A stretch of DNA of 64,000 nt from Ralstonia wenshanensis (lineage in GTDB: Bacteria > Pseudomonadota > Gammaproteobacteria > Burkholderiales > Burkholderiaceae), in assembly GCF_021173085.1 (NCBI RefSeq), contig NZ_CP076413.1, forward strand, positions 806,001-870,000, given 5' to 3'. This document shows positions 45,327 to 55,055 of the stretch, piece after piece. The notes beneath the pieces are model-generated. The model was given only the letters and a program-made list of their open reading frames with translations, was not told the DNA's origin and did not search any database. Both the position numbers and the translations under genes were made by a program. Every line of letters starts with the position of its first letter. The first letter of the stretch is position 1.

Positions 45327-46070
45327 ATGAAAGCAAAACGATGCGCCGTTGGCGCGGCGTTGGCGTGCGCGTTGGCTGCGTCCGCGAGTCACGCCAGCAT
45401 TTCCCTCAGCACCACGCGGCTGATCTTTGACGGCAAGAACAAGGAAACCTCCGTGGTCGTCAACAACGACGGTGGCGATGCATTGATCCAGGCGTGGCTT
45501 GATCCGCTTGATGAAGGCGCACACGGTCAACTGCCGTTTGCCATTACCCCGCCGCTGGCCAAGTTGGCTGCAAAGCAGCAGCAAATGCTGCGGGTGCTGT
45601 ACGAAGGGGTGGGTATGCCGGCAGATCGTGAGTCGGCCTTCTGGTTGAATGTACAAGAGGTTCCGCAGACAGCCCACAACGACAACGTATTGCAACTGGC
45701 TGTCCGCCAGCGCATCAAGGTGTTCTATCGGCCGGCTGGTTTGAACGCGGACCCCCAGAAGGCTCCGGCCAGCCTGCAATGGCAGCTCAATCAGGATGGC
45801 AGCAAGGCGATGCTGCGTTTGAGCAACCCGAGTCTCTACAACGTGACCGTGGTGGATGCAAAGGTGCACAGCGGCAGCGCAGAAGAACCCGTCATCGACG
45901 CGAAGATGGTTGCCCCCGGCGCCACGGTGGCGTTGCCCGTGAAGTTGCCGGCCAGTACCGCCGTGCCGGAGCTGCGCTACGACGTCATCAATGACTACGG
46001 CGGCCGCCAAAGCTACCGCGTCACCTTGCACGGCAGTCAGCCGAGCACGCCGGTTTCCACCGGCAACTGA
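45327..46070 (+). CDS. Periplasmic pilus chaperone (PapD family)
   Basis: A 247-residue chaperone with a signal peptide (ALACALAASASHA) and two immunoglobulin-like domains. The first opens with ISLSTTRLIFDGKNKE; the region ESAFWLNVQEVP and QLAVRQRIKVFYRP are the family hallmark strands. It caps pilin subunits in the periplasm and hands them to the usher. It lies 88 bases after the pilin gene and 83 before the usher gene. Confidence 0.95.
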   Translation: MKAKRCAVGAALACALAASASHASISLSTTRLIFDGKNKETSVVVNNDGGDALIQAWLDPLDEGAHGQLPFAITPPLAKLAAKQQQMLRVLYEGVGMPADRESAFWLNVQEVPQTAHNDNVLQLAVRQRIKVFYRPAGLNADPQKAPASLQWQLNQDGSKAMLRLSNPSLYNVTVVDAKVHSGSAEEPVIDAKMVAPGATVALPVKLPASTAVPELRYDVINDYGGRQSYRVTLHGSQPSTPVSTGN

Positions 46071-46153
46071 TCGAGCCGGCTGCCAGCCGGTTCGATTGCG
46101 CCAGCCCGCCCGGGCTGGATAAGCCCGCGCCAACCGTAGCGGAGCTTGCCTAT

Positions 46154-48781
46154 GTGACAGCCCCCCGATTCACCAAGCCAGAAGCGAGCATTGCGATGTC
46201 TACCCGCCAGACGACCAAAGCGGTCTCCAGAAGGACCAATGGAAAAGCGGCTGCTGCACGCCCGAGCGCAACGCCGCTCTACCTGGCCGTGTGTCTTGCG
46301 ATGATGAACAGCGCGCGGGCCGCCGAAGGGGAGGCGCTCGTTGCGCAGGCAGATCCAATGCTGCTCGCGTACAACACGAGCTTTTTGCACGGCCAAGGGC
46401 GCCCGGCGGACCTGAGCGCCGTGCTCAGTTCCGGCAGCAGCGTGCCGCCTGGCACCTATCGGGTCGAGGTTGAAGTCAACGGCAATCTGGTGGGCCGCCG
46501 TGATATCGACTTTTATCAGGACAGTGAAAAAACGCAGCTCCGCCCATGCCTGACAGCCAAGATGCTGCACGACTTCGGCGTCAATCTGAGCAGCGTTACC
46601 CCGCCGCTGGACATCAATAGCCAGGCGTGCCTTGATCTGCCACACGTGATGGATCAGGCCTCAGTCGATTTCGACGCCGGCCGACTGCAGCTGAATCTGA
46701 GCATTCCGCAGGCATTTCTCTCGCGTGCAGCACGTGGCTACGTGGACCCTGCTCTGTGGGACGAAGGCGTAACAGCTGGCTACGTCAATTACCAGTTCAG
46801 CGGCAACTACGGCCACACTCGAATTGGTCGCGACAGCAGCAGCTATTTCATTGGCCTGCAGAACGGCGTGAACATTGGCCGTTGGCGACTGAGAAACGAG
46901 TCCACGGTCAGTGGAAGCAACAGCGGCCAGACCCGCTTCAAGAGCAACCGCACGCTGGTGCAGCGCGACGTCGATGCCATTAAGGGCCAATTGAGTCTCG
47001 GCGAGCAGTACTCCGATTCAACGTTGTTCGACAGCGTGCGGTTTCGCGGCGTCCAAGTCGGCTCCGACGACGCCATGCTGCCCGACAGCGAGCGTGGTTA
47101 CGCGCCGGTGGTGCGCGGACAAGCCGCTACCAATGCGGTGGTCGAGGTACGTCAGAGTGGCTATGTCCTCTATCGGGCCAATGTCCCGCCTGGCCCATTC
47201 CAACTCACCGATATTTTCCCGTCCGGCTCCAACGGCGATCTTGAGATCACCGTGATCGAAGCCGACGGCAGCAGGCGCGTCACGCACCAGGCGTTTTCAA
47301 GCCTGCCGTTGATGCTGCGCAAAGGGCGGCTCAAGTACAGCTTTGCCGCCGGTAAATACGATGGCGAGCAGGGCCCGTCGCCCAATCTTGTCAGCGGTTC
47401 GCTCGTCTATGGACTGACTGATAACAGTACGGTAGCTGGGGGCTTGCAGGTATCAAAGGACTTCCAGGCAGTGAACGTGGGCGTCGGCACCAACACACCC
47501 ATTGGCGCGCTTTCCGTCGATGTGACCCAATCCACCAGCCGGGTGCGCGGTAAGCGGGACACCGGGCAGAGTGTGCGGGTTCTGTACGCCAAGACATTCA
47601 CCAGCACTAACACTAACTTCACGCTTGCTGCCTATCGATATTCGACGTCCGGTTACCGCACCTTCAGCGATCACGTCAACGATCTCAGTAGCACCGCAAG
47701 CAATGGTTGGGTCAACGGCCTCGGCTTTCAGTCCGGGCGCAGTCGCTCACGTATTGACCTGACGACCAGCCAAGACCTGGGTGGCGTGGACCGCCGATAC
47801 GGCAGCGTTTACTTGAACGTTAGCCAGCAGACCTACTGGAACCAGCCCGGGTCGAGCCGCAGTCTTAGTGTGGGTTATGGCAACAACTGGAAACAGTTGA
47901 GCTACAACCTCAGCCTGAGCCAGACGAAGGACACCCGGTTTAGCGGAAACGGCAACAGCACGCAAATCATGCTGACGATGTCGATTCCGCTGGGTGGCAA
48001 GCTGCGTTCGGGCCGTGCGTATACCAATATCAGTAACAGTAACAACGGCGGCACCAACGTCCAGAGCGGTCTGAGCGGCTTTGTCAACGAGAAAACCTCG
48101 TATGCCATGCAGGCCGGTTACACCGGCAGTGGACGCGGCGCCACCGGCGGGGCAAGCATCACCCGTGACACCGACATGGGGCAGCTCAACGCCAACGTGA
48201 ACGTTGCACGCGACTACCAATCGACTAGCGTTGGCGCCACGGGCTCTGTTGTGGTCCATCGCGGCGGCGTCAACTTGAGCCGCACCGTGGGAGATACCTT
48301 CGCGCTGATGAAGGTGGAAGGGCTCAAGGGCGTGGACGTGAAGACCGATGCTGGCACCTCGGTCGGCCGCAACGGGTACGCAGTGATCACCTATGCGCAG
48401 CCGTATCGCCTGAATGCGCTGAGCCCCGAGACGCATAACCTGGGTGCGGATGTGGAACTGGAGGACACCGTCAAGCAGGTGGTGCCGCGCCGCGGCGCGA
48501 TCGTGCAGGCGACCTTCAAGGGTTACAGCGGCCAGCGCGCCCAGTTCGCACTCCAGCAGGCGAATGGGACGCCGGTGCCTTTTGGCGCGAGCGTGGAAGA
48601 CGCACAAACCGGCAGGCACCTCGGCATCGCAGATCCGAACGGGAATGCATTTGTGCTGCTCAATCAGGAACAGGGCACCTTGTCGGTGAAGTGGAAGGAC
48701 AACCAGTGTCAGGCCCCCTTTGCCTTGCGCCCCGCCGAAGCCGGGCGGAACTATCAGAGACAGACGCTGCGCTGCCGATGA
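46154..48781 (+). CDS. Outer-membrane fimbrial usher (PapC/FimD family)
   Basis: An 875-residue usher: N-terminal signal region, N-terminal domain (YNTSFLHGQGRPADLSAVLSSG), a 24-strand barrel with plug (RGYAPVVRGQAATNAVVEVRQSGYVLYRANVPPGPF), and C-terminal domains ending in APFALRPAEAG. It forms the secretion pore and assembly platform of the pilus. GTG 46154 has GGAG nine bases upstream; ATG 46196, which gives a shorter n-region, is the alternative. It follows the chaperone gene, completing the assembly pair. Confidence 0.95.
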   Translation: MTAPRFTKPEASIAMSTRQTTKAVSRRTNGKAAAARPSATPLYLAVCLAMMNSARAAEGEALVAQADPMLLAYNTSFLHGQGRPADLSAVLSSGSSVPPGTYRVEVEVNGNLVGRRDIDFYQDSEKTQLRPCLTAKMLHDFGVNLSSVTPPLDINSQACLDLPHVMDQASVDFDAGRLQLNLSIPQAFLSRAARGYVDPALWDEGVTAGYVNYQFSGNYGHTRIGRDSSSYFIGLQNGVNIGRWRLRNESTVSGSNSGQTRFKSNRTLVQRDVDAIKGQLSLGEQYSDSTLFDSVRFRGVQVGSDDAMLPDSERGYAPVVRGQAATNAVVEVRQSGYVLYRANVPPGPFQLTDIFPSGSNGDLEITVIEADGSRRVTHQAFSSLPLMLRKGRLKYSFAAGKYDGEQGPSPNLVSGSLVYGLTDNSTVAGGLQVSKDFQAVNVGVGTNTPIGALSVDVTQSTSRVRGKRDTGQSVRVLYAKTFTSTNTNFTLAAYRYSTSGYRTFSDHVNDLSSTASNGWVNGLGFQSGRSRSRIDLTTSQDLGGVDRRYGSVYLNVSQQTYWNQPGSSRSLSVGYGNNWKQLSYNLSLSQTKDTRFSGNGNSTQIMLTMSIPLGGKLRSGRAYTNISNSNNGGTNVQSGLSGFVNEKTSYAMQAGYTGSGRGATGGASITRDTDMGQLNANVNVARDYQSTSVGATGSVVVHRGGVNLSRTVGDTFALMKVEGLKGVDVKTDAGTSVGRNGYAVITYAQPYRLNALSPETHNLGADVELEDTVKQVVPRRGAIVQATFKGYSGQRAQFALQQANGTPVPFGASVEDAQTGRHLGIADPNGNAFVLLNQEQGTLSVKWKDNQCQAPFALRPAEAGRNYQRQTLRCR

Positions 48782-48856
48782 GGCGCCGGCAGGCCCAGCA
48801 TCCGCATCGTCAAAGCTTCTTTCAACCGCCGCCTGCCTGGGCTAGCCGGGAAGCGT

Positions 48857-48933
48857 AACGCTAGAAAGCGTTGCGCCTTTGATAAGCCAGCTCGTGATAA
48901 ACGATGAGAAATTAAGCCAGGCTGGCTTGAAAT
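48857..48933. promoter_or_regulatory. Dyads and repeated half-sites between usher and adhesin genes
   Basis: The 216-base gap turns sharply AT-rich. It contains AACGCT-AGAA-AGCGTT (48857-48872), then AAGCCAG (48884-48890) repeated exactly 30 bases later inside the perfect dyad AAGCCAG-G-CTGGCTT (48914-48928), followed by TATAAGG. The first may be a weak terminator; the others suggest a regulated internal promoter for the adhesin gene. Confidence 0.4.
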
Positions 48934-48997
48934 ATAAGGATCATTATTATTGAATTTTGAGAAATGGATGGTTTGAAAAGAATAGGCGATTTTAAAA

Positions 48998-49954
48998 ATG
49001 GGTTGTTTTTCAAAAAATAAAATCCAGAAACTGTGGTTGGCGTCTGTGCTAGTGGGTTTCGCCTCGCCCGCGCTCGCTGTTAGCTGCGAGTTTATGCCAT
49101 CGAACAATACGCAAACGGTCACATATACGATCCCCTCTAACCTCAGCGTGCCGCGCGATGCGCCAGTCGGTTATGCCGTGTGGACGTCAGATGCACAAAC
49201 CATTGGCGGGCAGCATAGCTGGATATGCACCGGAAATTTCAAACATGGACTAGTGAATGAAGTCGGAGGGGCCGCCAGTGCAGACACGCCAACATACCTT
49301 CCTATTGGTGAGACTGGGCTCGCGTGGTGGTGGGATGCCGGCTATTTTGACTATGGAAATACCTGGAGTGGTGGAGTTGCTCAGAGTTTCGGCACGCTTG
49401 TAAAGCGCCTAAAGATCATCAAGATCGGTCCTGTCGTGGCAGGTGCAAGCGTGCCGGCGGGAACTCTTGGTCATATCAGCGCGAATAAAGATATTAATAT
49501 TTTCACCATCAAGACCAGCAACAAATCCTCGGTCGCCGCGCTTTCCTGCAAAACGCCTGATATCACGGTAAAGATGGGCGACCAAAACTATGTCGGGCGC
49601 TTCAAGGGAGTCGGCACGTCGCTTGCGCCGGTCAAATTTTCGATTGCGTTGAAGGAATGCCCCGAGGGCATCAAAAAGGTGTCGTACCAGCTGAACCCAA
49701 ACACGGCGGTAGTGGATGCCACGCGTTCGGTCATTGCACTTGATGCCAACTCGACTGCAAAGGGTGTGGGCTTGCAGTTGCTTGATAGCGCGGGCAACCC
49801 TGTGGCGCTCAAGACAAAGCTTCAATACAGCGACTACGACAAGCTGGGCGGCAACTTCAACATTCCCCTGAAGGCGGCGTATCAACAGACCGCTGCTACC
49901 TTGGTGCCGGGCACGGCGAATACCTCGGTGACCTTTGTGATGACCTATGACTGA
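48998..49954 (+). CDS. Fimbrial tip adhesin candidate (two-domain)
   Basis: A 318-residue exported protein. After a signal peptide (LASVLVGFASPALA) comes an N-terminal domain of about 150 residues with Trp- and Gly-rich stretches (QHSWIC, LAWWWDAGYFDYGNTW) that does not resemble a pilin, then a C-terminal pilin domain (about 170-318) with a Cys pair (ALSCKTP, LKECPEG) and the closing SVTFVMTYD. This is the plan of FimH-like tip adhesins, in which the first domain binds a receptor. The ATG at 48998 lies in AT-rich sequence without a clear ribosome site. Start and first domain differ in base composition from neighbours. Confidence 0.82.
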   Translation: MGCFSKNKIQKLWLASVLVGFASPALAVSCEFMPSNNTQTVTYTIPSNLSVPRDAPVGYAVWTSDAQTIGGQHSWICTGNFKHGLVNEVGGAASADTPTYLPIGETGLAWWWDAGYFDYGNTWSGGVAQSFGTLVKRLKIIKIGPVVAGASVPAGTLGHISANKDINIFTIKTSNKSSVAALSCKTPDITVKMGDQNYVGRFKGVGTSLAPVKFSIALKECPEGIKKVSYQLNPNTAVVDATRSVIALDANSTAKGVGLQLLDSAGNPVALKTKLQYSDYDKLGGNFNIPLKAAYQQTAATLVPGTANTSVTFVMTYD

Positions 49955-50051
49955 CGCACCCCGCACCGAATCATCGGGGACGCTTTTTGCGGTGAGCCGT
50001 TGCGTCTGCGTTGGCTTTTGAGTGCAACTGTCGCGCGTGGAAGCCGGCAAG

Positions 50052-50083
50052 AAAAAACCCCAACCGAGAACGGTTGGGGTTTT
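50052..50083. terminator. Bidirectional terminator between adhesin gene and ssrA
   Basis: AAAACCCCAACCG-AGAA-CGGTTGGGGTTTT is a perfect stem with T runs in both directions, six Ts on the minus strand. It ends ssrA and likely also the fimbrial operon. Confidence 0.93.
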
Positions 50084-50088
50084 GCATT

Positions 50089-50445
50089 TGGTGGAGCCGG
50101 CGGGAATCGAACCCGCGTCCGCAAGCCCTCCACAGAGAGTTCTACATACTTAGTTCTGTCATTTGATTTAACCGCCGCATCGCGGACGAACACGCTCTAC
50201 GACGGCGATTCACTAAGTTTTCGTCTCTAGGCCCGTGACTCACCTAGAGCTTATCTGACGTAAATGACCTCGCTAGTCTTTCGACCCTAGCCCGTCAGCG
50301 AGCCAGTGCGAGGACGGCGGCCCTTAGGCTGCCAGTGCGTAACGTTCGTCGTTAGCAGTTATTGCATTCCCATTGATTAACGAGGTGACGGGTCCTCGGT
50401 ATGCCCTCACTGCTTCGCAACCCACGTCGAAACCAGGTCGGCCCC
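50089..50445 (-). ncRNA. ssrA: Transfer-messenger RNA (tmRNA)
   Basis: One-piece tmRNA of 357 bases. The acceptor arm pairs GGGGCCG (50445-50439) with CGGCTCC (50099-50093), the T arm reads GGTTCGATTCC, and CCA is encoded. The tag frame at 50356-50324 (minus) encodes ANDERYALAA and a stop. It rescues stalled ribosomes and marks the products for proteolysis. The 5' sequence GACCTGGTTTCGAC is typical. Confidence 0.98.
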
Positions 50446-50475
50446 AGAGAAGAAAAGAATTATCCCACAGATGGG

Positions 50476-53400
50476 TTACTTCAGCGCGAAATCAACCCGT
50501 GTCGTCTTACCTTTGTCCTTGATGCCATCGGCACTGAGCTTGGGCGCTACCACGAAGAGACGTCCAGGCTCCACACGTTCTGCCAGCGCCACATGGACGG
50601 CGTTGGCACGGCGCTGGGCGAGTTCCCGCAGGTCAGCATCCGTCACTTGCACGTTGGTTTCCATCAGCTTGCGCATCTCGTCGGGCGGCAACGATTTCGC
50701 AAGCCCGATCACGTTGCGCGGTTTGGGGAACTTGGCGGCCTTGTAGGCGCGTTCAAGATACTTGTTTTCCTCTTCCGGCTTGACCGTTGTGTCTGCCTCA
50801 GCAGCGTCGCCGGCGTCCTTGAGCTTCTGCTCGCGAATCTGGCGATTTACCGCCTCCCGACGCAGGCCGTCGCGGTCGAACTCCGGATCGACGCGGCCGA
50901 TGATGTCGACCTTCAGTGCCGGGCGGTCCTTCAGCGCAGTGGCGAGCTTGTCGAGCTTGGCCGCCGATGCCTGGCTGATGTCCGACGTGCCCGGATCGAA
51001 TTCGATGTAGCCGAGTTCTTCGCCGCCGCTGCCGCCGAACGCACTCGCCAGCAACGAGAACGGCGCCGTCACGGCACGTGCGATGAGGTTCACGAACGCG
51101 CGCAGGATGACGCCGCCGATGCTGAACTGCGGATCATCGAGCGAGCCTGACACCGGCACGCGCACGTCGATCTCGCCGCGCGAATTCTTCAACAGGGCCA
51201 CCGCCAGTCGCACGGGCAAATTGGTGGCGTCCTTGCTTTCTACACGGTCGCCGAAGGTCAACTGGTCGATGAAGATATGGTTGTCGGCGGTCAGCTTGCC
51301 CTGGTCGAGCAAGTAGTGCAGATCCATCGTCAGCTTGCCCTTGGTGATCGGGTAGCCGGCGTATTTGGCGGAGTAGGGCGTGAGGTTGGTCAGCTCCACG
51401 CCGTCGGCCTTGGCTGTGAGATCCACAAAGGCCGTGGGGGCGAGCGGGTTGACCTTGCCGTGGATATCTACCGGTGCCGTGCCGTCGACACTGCCGCGCA
51501 GCGTCACTTCCGCGGGTGTCTGGTTGGCGGCGGTGCTGATCGTGCCAATGGAGCCGCCGATGGCCGTAAGGTTGGCGGTGTAGTTCGGTTTGACGAAGTT
51601 GTCAGTGAAGCGGATGTTCCCGTCCTGCAGCGTGATGGCGTCAACGCGCAGGTCTGCGCCGCCGGCCTTGGGTGCGGGCGCGGTGGCTATTACGGTGACA
51701 GCCGATGCAGGCGCCGAAGCCACCACGGGTGCGGCTGCCGGGGCGGAAGCTGCAGCGCCCGATGCCGATGCAGGTTCGCTCTGGGTCAGCGAGCGTCGCT
51801 CCTCGGTCGGCTGCACGCGGATGTCCTGCAGGTTCAGGCGCCCATTCGGGTTGATGATGATCCGCGCGTAAAACGTCGATAGTGCCACCGCGCCCACACG
51901 CACATGCGGCGTGGCGCCGTCATAGTTGGCCTGGATGCGGTTGAGCGCGAGCGAGCGCCAGCGCAGGAAGTCGTCGGAACTCACGCGATCTTGCAGGCGC
52001 ACGTTGCCCAGCGTCGCGTTGCCCTGGTAGTTCACGGTCAACGCCTTGCCCTGGTTGAGGACGAGGCGCCCGTCCATCGATAGCAACGCGCTGGTAATCG
52101 CCGCGTTCAACGACTTGTCCAGATACGGGTCGAAACCTGCGAGCGACAGGTTCTGCGAGCTCACGCGCAGGTCGGCCTTCAGCGGCTGCGGTACCACCTC
52201 GCCGCGTACATCGAGCTTGCCCTTGGTACCCAGCCCCGCACCGATCTGCACGTTGACGGGTTTGCCCAGGTCGGAGGAGGCGTTCTGCACGACCACGTTC
52301 AGCGGCTCGATACGTACCTTGACCGGCCGCGAATTGGATTGGTCTTCAAAGCCGACGGCACTGTTGTCCAGCTTCAGCGTTTGCACCGTCACAGCCCAGG
52401 GTTTTTCGGCCGGGGCGTTCGATTTTGCGCTGGACTTGACCGGCGGCGCCGATTTGCCCGCTGCCGGTCGAGGACCGTCGAGCAGCGTCAACGTGGTCGT
52501 ACCGTCCTTCTTGCGCAGTGCGTCGATCTGCAGCCCGTCGGCGCGCACTTCGTTCAGTGCGATGGTGCGGGCGCTCAGGTCAAAGCTCTTTACATCCGCG
52601 CGCAGCAGCTTGGCGCGCAGCGCAGTGTCTTTGCCCGTGGATGGCGCCAGCGACAGATCGGCCAGGCTGGCGGTCAGCGGTTCCGCACGCACGTTGAATT
52701 TGTCCGGCCCAAAGTCGAGCGCCACCTTGCCGTCGGCCGACAGCGCGCCGCTCTGCAATTGCGGTGCACCCGCCTGGCGCAGATACGGGCCGAATCCGGC
52801 CAGCTTCACGCCATCCAGTTTCAGCTCCAGCTCGCTGGTGCTTTTCTCCAGCAATATGCTGCCCTTAACATTGAGCGCGCCGCCTTGCGCCAGCTTGGCG
52901 CCCACATCAAGCGTGGTCGGGCCGCCCAACGTGCGCACGCCAAAGTCACCGTGGAGGTCTTCCAGTGTCAGGTCGGCAGCCGGCTGCGTGGTCGAATCTC
53001 GCCAATGGACCGTGCTGTTCGCCAGTTGCAGCTTGCTGACCACCACATCCAAGGGCTTCGGCTTGGCGGCCGGCGCAGGCTCTGCCTTGGCAGCATTCGC
53101 TTCGGCAGGTACGGGTTTGCCGCCGAGTTGCGCGAAATTGATCGCGCCATCTGTACCACGCGTGGCATCGACGTGTACGCCATCCAGCGTCAGCGTATCG
53201 AGGTGGAATACGTTGTCGAGCGGGCGCACGTCGGCAAGTGTTGCGCGCACCTGTTTGGCAGCCACCAGTGGCGCTTTCTTGGCATCCACCACTTCCAGGT
53301 TGTCGAGGCCGGCTGTGCCGTGCACGCGCAGTACCGGAGCACCGGCCTTCGGCTTCTGGAACTCGATCGTCAGATCGGTCGTCAGCTTGCCTTGCGGCAC

Positions 53401-54246
53401 CGCCACCGGCAGTGGGCCGGGCACGTAGCCAAGGTAGCGGGGCAGATCGAGGCCATCGATCTTGACGTTGAGGTTGGATTCGAGCGAATCGGCAAATGGC
53501 TTTGTCTTGCCCGCAAAATGCAGCGGTGCGCCATCGATGCGCGCTGCCAGCAGCGGTTGCACGAAGATGTCTACATCGGCTGGCAGGCTCGCCAGAAAAG
53601 GCACACCGATTTGCAGGCCATCTACCTTGTGCTCCGTACCGAGCGGCTGGTCGACAAAATCGATCGCGCCGTTGGCCAACTGCAAATTGGCGAAGACGAA
53701 ACGCGCCGGCTCGTTCGACTTGGGCTTGGGTGGGTTCTCCGGCTGGCTTAGCCTGTCGACGATGTCGGAGAAGTTGAAGCGCTGTTCGGCGGTGCGCACG
53801 ATATGCACCTGCGGCGCCTCGATGCTGAGCTCTTCAATGACGGGCGCGCGGCGGAAGATCGAACTCCACGACGCGTTCACATGCAGATGGCCGACGTCGA
53901 CGAACGGCGTCTTGCCGTCGCGCTCGGCAATGTGGAGCTGGTCAACATCAAGCCGCAGCGTGTATGGGTTGATGCTGATCTTGCCGACCGAAACCGGCCG
54001 TTCCAGCAGCGTACTGAGTTGCGTTTGCGCCAGGTGTCGCAGCAGCGGCGGGCCACCGAATGCGCCCAGCAGCCCGAATGCCACCAAGAAGATCAGCACG
54101 CCGATCGCGGTGCGCTTGGTGCGTCGCGATGTACCAACCTGAGCCGCGCGTTGCCAGCCTGCCGTACCGCGCACGCGATCAAGCCGCGCGCGCCAGCCAT
54201 TGGTATTCGATTGCAGATCAGGGCGCGAATCGGGGGAGGTGCTCAT
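50476..54246 (-). CDS. DUF748 (AsmA-like) giant envelope protein
   Basis: A 1256-residue protein with a cytoplasmic N-terminus of about 45 residues, one membrane anchor (IGVLIFLVAFGLLGAFG) and a very long periplasmic part of repeated beta-rich AsmA/DUF748 units (for example PVSVGKISINPYTLRLDVDQLHI, KGKLTMDLHYLLDQG-type motifs). Near residue 1070 an OmpA-like domain begins (YIEFDPGTSDISQASAAKLDKLATAL), interrupted by an insertion, before the final NAVHVALAERVEPGRLFV. A role in lipid transfer or envelope homeostasis is likely by analogy. The gene lies 30 bases after ssrA and on the same strand. Confidence 0.87.
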   Translation of the reverse strand: MSTSPDSRPDLQSNTNGWRARLDRVRGTAGWQRAAQVGTSRRTKRTAIGVLIFLVAFGLLGAFGGPPLLRHLAQTQLSTLLERPVSVGKISINPYTLRLDVDQLHIAERDGKTPFVDVGHLHVNASWSSIFRRAPVIEELSIEAPQVHIVRTAEQRFNFSDIVDRLSQPENPPKPKSNEPARFVFANLQLANGAIDFVDQPLGTEHKVDGLQIGVPFLASLPADVDIFVQPLLAARIDGAPLHFAGKTKPFADSLESNLNVKIDGLDLPRYLGYVPGPLPVAVPQGKLTTDLTIEFQKPKAGAPVLRVHGTAGLDNLEVVDAKKAPLVAAKQVRATLADVRPLDNVFHLDTLTLDGVHVDATRGTDGAINFAQLGGKPVPAEANAAKAEPAPAAKPKPLDVVVSKLQLANSTVHWRDSTTQPAADLTLEDLHGDFGVRTLGGPTTLDVGAKLAQGGALNVKGSILLEKSTSELELKLDGVKLAGFGPYLRQAGAPQLQSGALSADGKVALDFGPDKFNVRAEPLTASLADLSLAPSTGKDTALRAKLLRADVKSFDLSARTIALNEVRADGLQIDALRKKDGTTTLTLLDGPRPAAGKSAPPVKSSAKSNAPAEKPWAVTVQTLKLDNSAVGFEDQSNSRPVKVRIEPLNVVVQNASSDLGKPVNVQIGAGLGTKGKLDVRGEVVPQPLKADLRVSSQNLSLAGFDPYLDKSLNAAITSALLSMDGRLVLNQGKALTVNYQGNATLGNVRLQDRVSSDDFLRWRSLALNRIQANYDGATPHVRVGAVALSTFYARIIINPNGRLNLQDIRVQPTEERRSLTQSEPASASGAAASAPAAAPVVASAPASAVTVIATAPAPKAGGADLRVDAITLQDGNIRFTDNFVKPNYTANLTAIGGSIGTISTAANQTPAEVTLRGSVDGTAPVDIHGKVNPLAPTAFVDLTAKADGVELTNLTPYSAKYAGYPITKGKLTMDLHYLLDQGKLTADNHIFIDQLTFGDRVESKDATNLPVRLAVALLKNSRGEIDVRVPVSGSLDDPQFSIGGVILRAFVNLIARAVTAPFSLLASAFGGSGGEELGYIEFDPGTSDISQASAAKLDKLATALKDRPALKVDIIGRVDPEFDRDGLRREAVNRQIREQKLKDAGDAAEADTTVKPEEENKYLERAYKAAKFPKPRNVIGLAKSLPPDEMRKLMETNVQVTDADLRELAQRRANAVHVALAERVEPGRLFVVAPKLSADGIKDKGKTTRVDFALK

Positions 54247-54365
54247 GCTGGTGTCGGTCCGGCCATGGCGTGGCCTACTTCGTCAGTCGGTCGACCGCCA
54301 CGTCCCCGATGGGAGGCGGCGGTCCTGAAAGGTGCGACGCCCAGGCATTCACCTGGGCATCGTGG

Positions 54366-55055
54366 TCAAGCGCGTTGCGATTCGAGCAACAGCGGAATCA
54401 GCTCGGCCGCGCTGGCAATCAGCGCATCGGCGCGCCATTCCACGGGCGATGGTCCATTACCACAATAGCCGTAACTGGCCGCAATGGTAGGCATGCCGGC
54501 AGCACGGCCGGCTTCGATATCGCGAAGGTCATCGCCCACGTAGACGATCTGCCGTGCATCGACGCCGATGGATTCGGCTGCATGCAGCAGCGGGGCGGGG
54601 TGGGGCTTGGCATGCGGCGTGGTGTCGCCCGCGACGACACAGGCCGGTGGCACCGGCAACGGCAACTGCGCAACCAGCGGAACCGTCAGGCGCCCCGACT
54701 TGTTGGTGACGATGCCCCAGGGAATGCCTGCGCGGCCCAGTTCCAGCAGCACGTCGGCCATGCCTGGAAACAACTGCGTACGCACGCAGATCTCCGCCTC
54801 GTAGTTGGCGAGAAACGCCAGCCGTAAGGATTCGAATTCCGCATCCCCAGGCCCAACGCCGAACGCCACGCCAATCAGCCCGCGGGCGCCATGCGAGGCA
54901 ACCGGGCGGAGCGCTTCGTAGTCCACCGGTTCGAGGCCGCGGTCGGTGCGCACCTTGTTGGCCGCCGCGGCCAGATCAGGGGCCGTGTCAGCAAGCGTGC
55001 CGTCCAGGTCGAACAGCACCGCGCCCAGCGGATCGGGGAACTGGCGCACCGTCAT
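54366..55055 (-). CDS. gph: Phosphoglycolate phosphatase
   Basis: A 229-residue HAD-type phosphatase. Motif I is [10 protein letters not shown] at about residues 16-25, motif II is GIVTNKSG (Thr), motif III Lys lies in [10 protein letters not shown] and motif IV is [12 protein letters not shown]. The cap domain suits substrates such as 2-phosphoglycolate made during DNA repair. It overlaps ubiG by four bases (ATGA), the usual ubiG-gph pair in proteobacteria, so its identity is well supported by context. Confidence 0.93.
   Translation of the reverse strand: MTVRQFPDPLGAVLFDLDGTLADTAPDLAAAANKVRTDRGLEPVDYEALRPVASHGARGLIGVAFGVGPGDAEFESLRLAFLANYEAEICVRTQLFPGMADVLLELGRAGIPWGIVTNKSGRLTVPLVAQLPLPVPPACVVAGDTTPHAKPHPAPLLHAAESIGVDARQIVYVGDDLRDIEAGRAAGMPTIAASYGYCGNGPSPVEWRADALIASAAELIPLLLESQRA

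Noticed and set aside
48964-49020. Short frame of 18 codons overlapping the adhesin start
   Set aside because: No ribosome site and no similarity; it probably arises by chance in the AT-rich gap.
41881-49954. Fimbrial block as a genomic island with mobility genes
   Set aside because: No integrase, transposase, flanking repeat or tRNA target site is present; ssrA next to it is intact, and no second copy of its 3' end was seen at the other side of the block.
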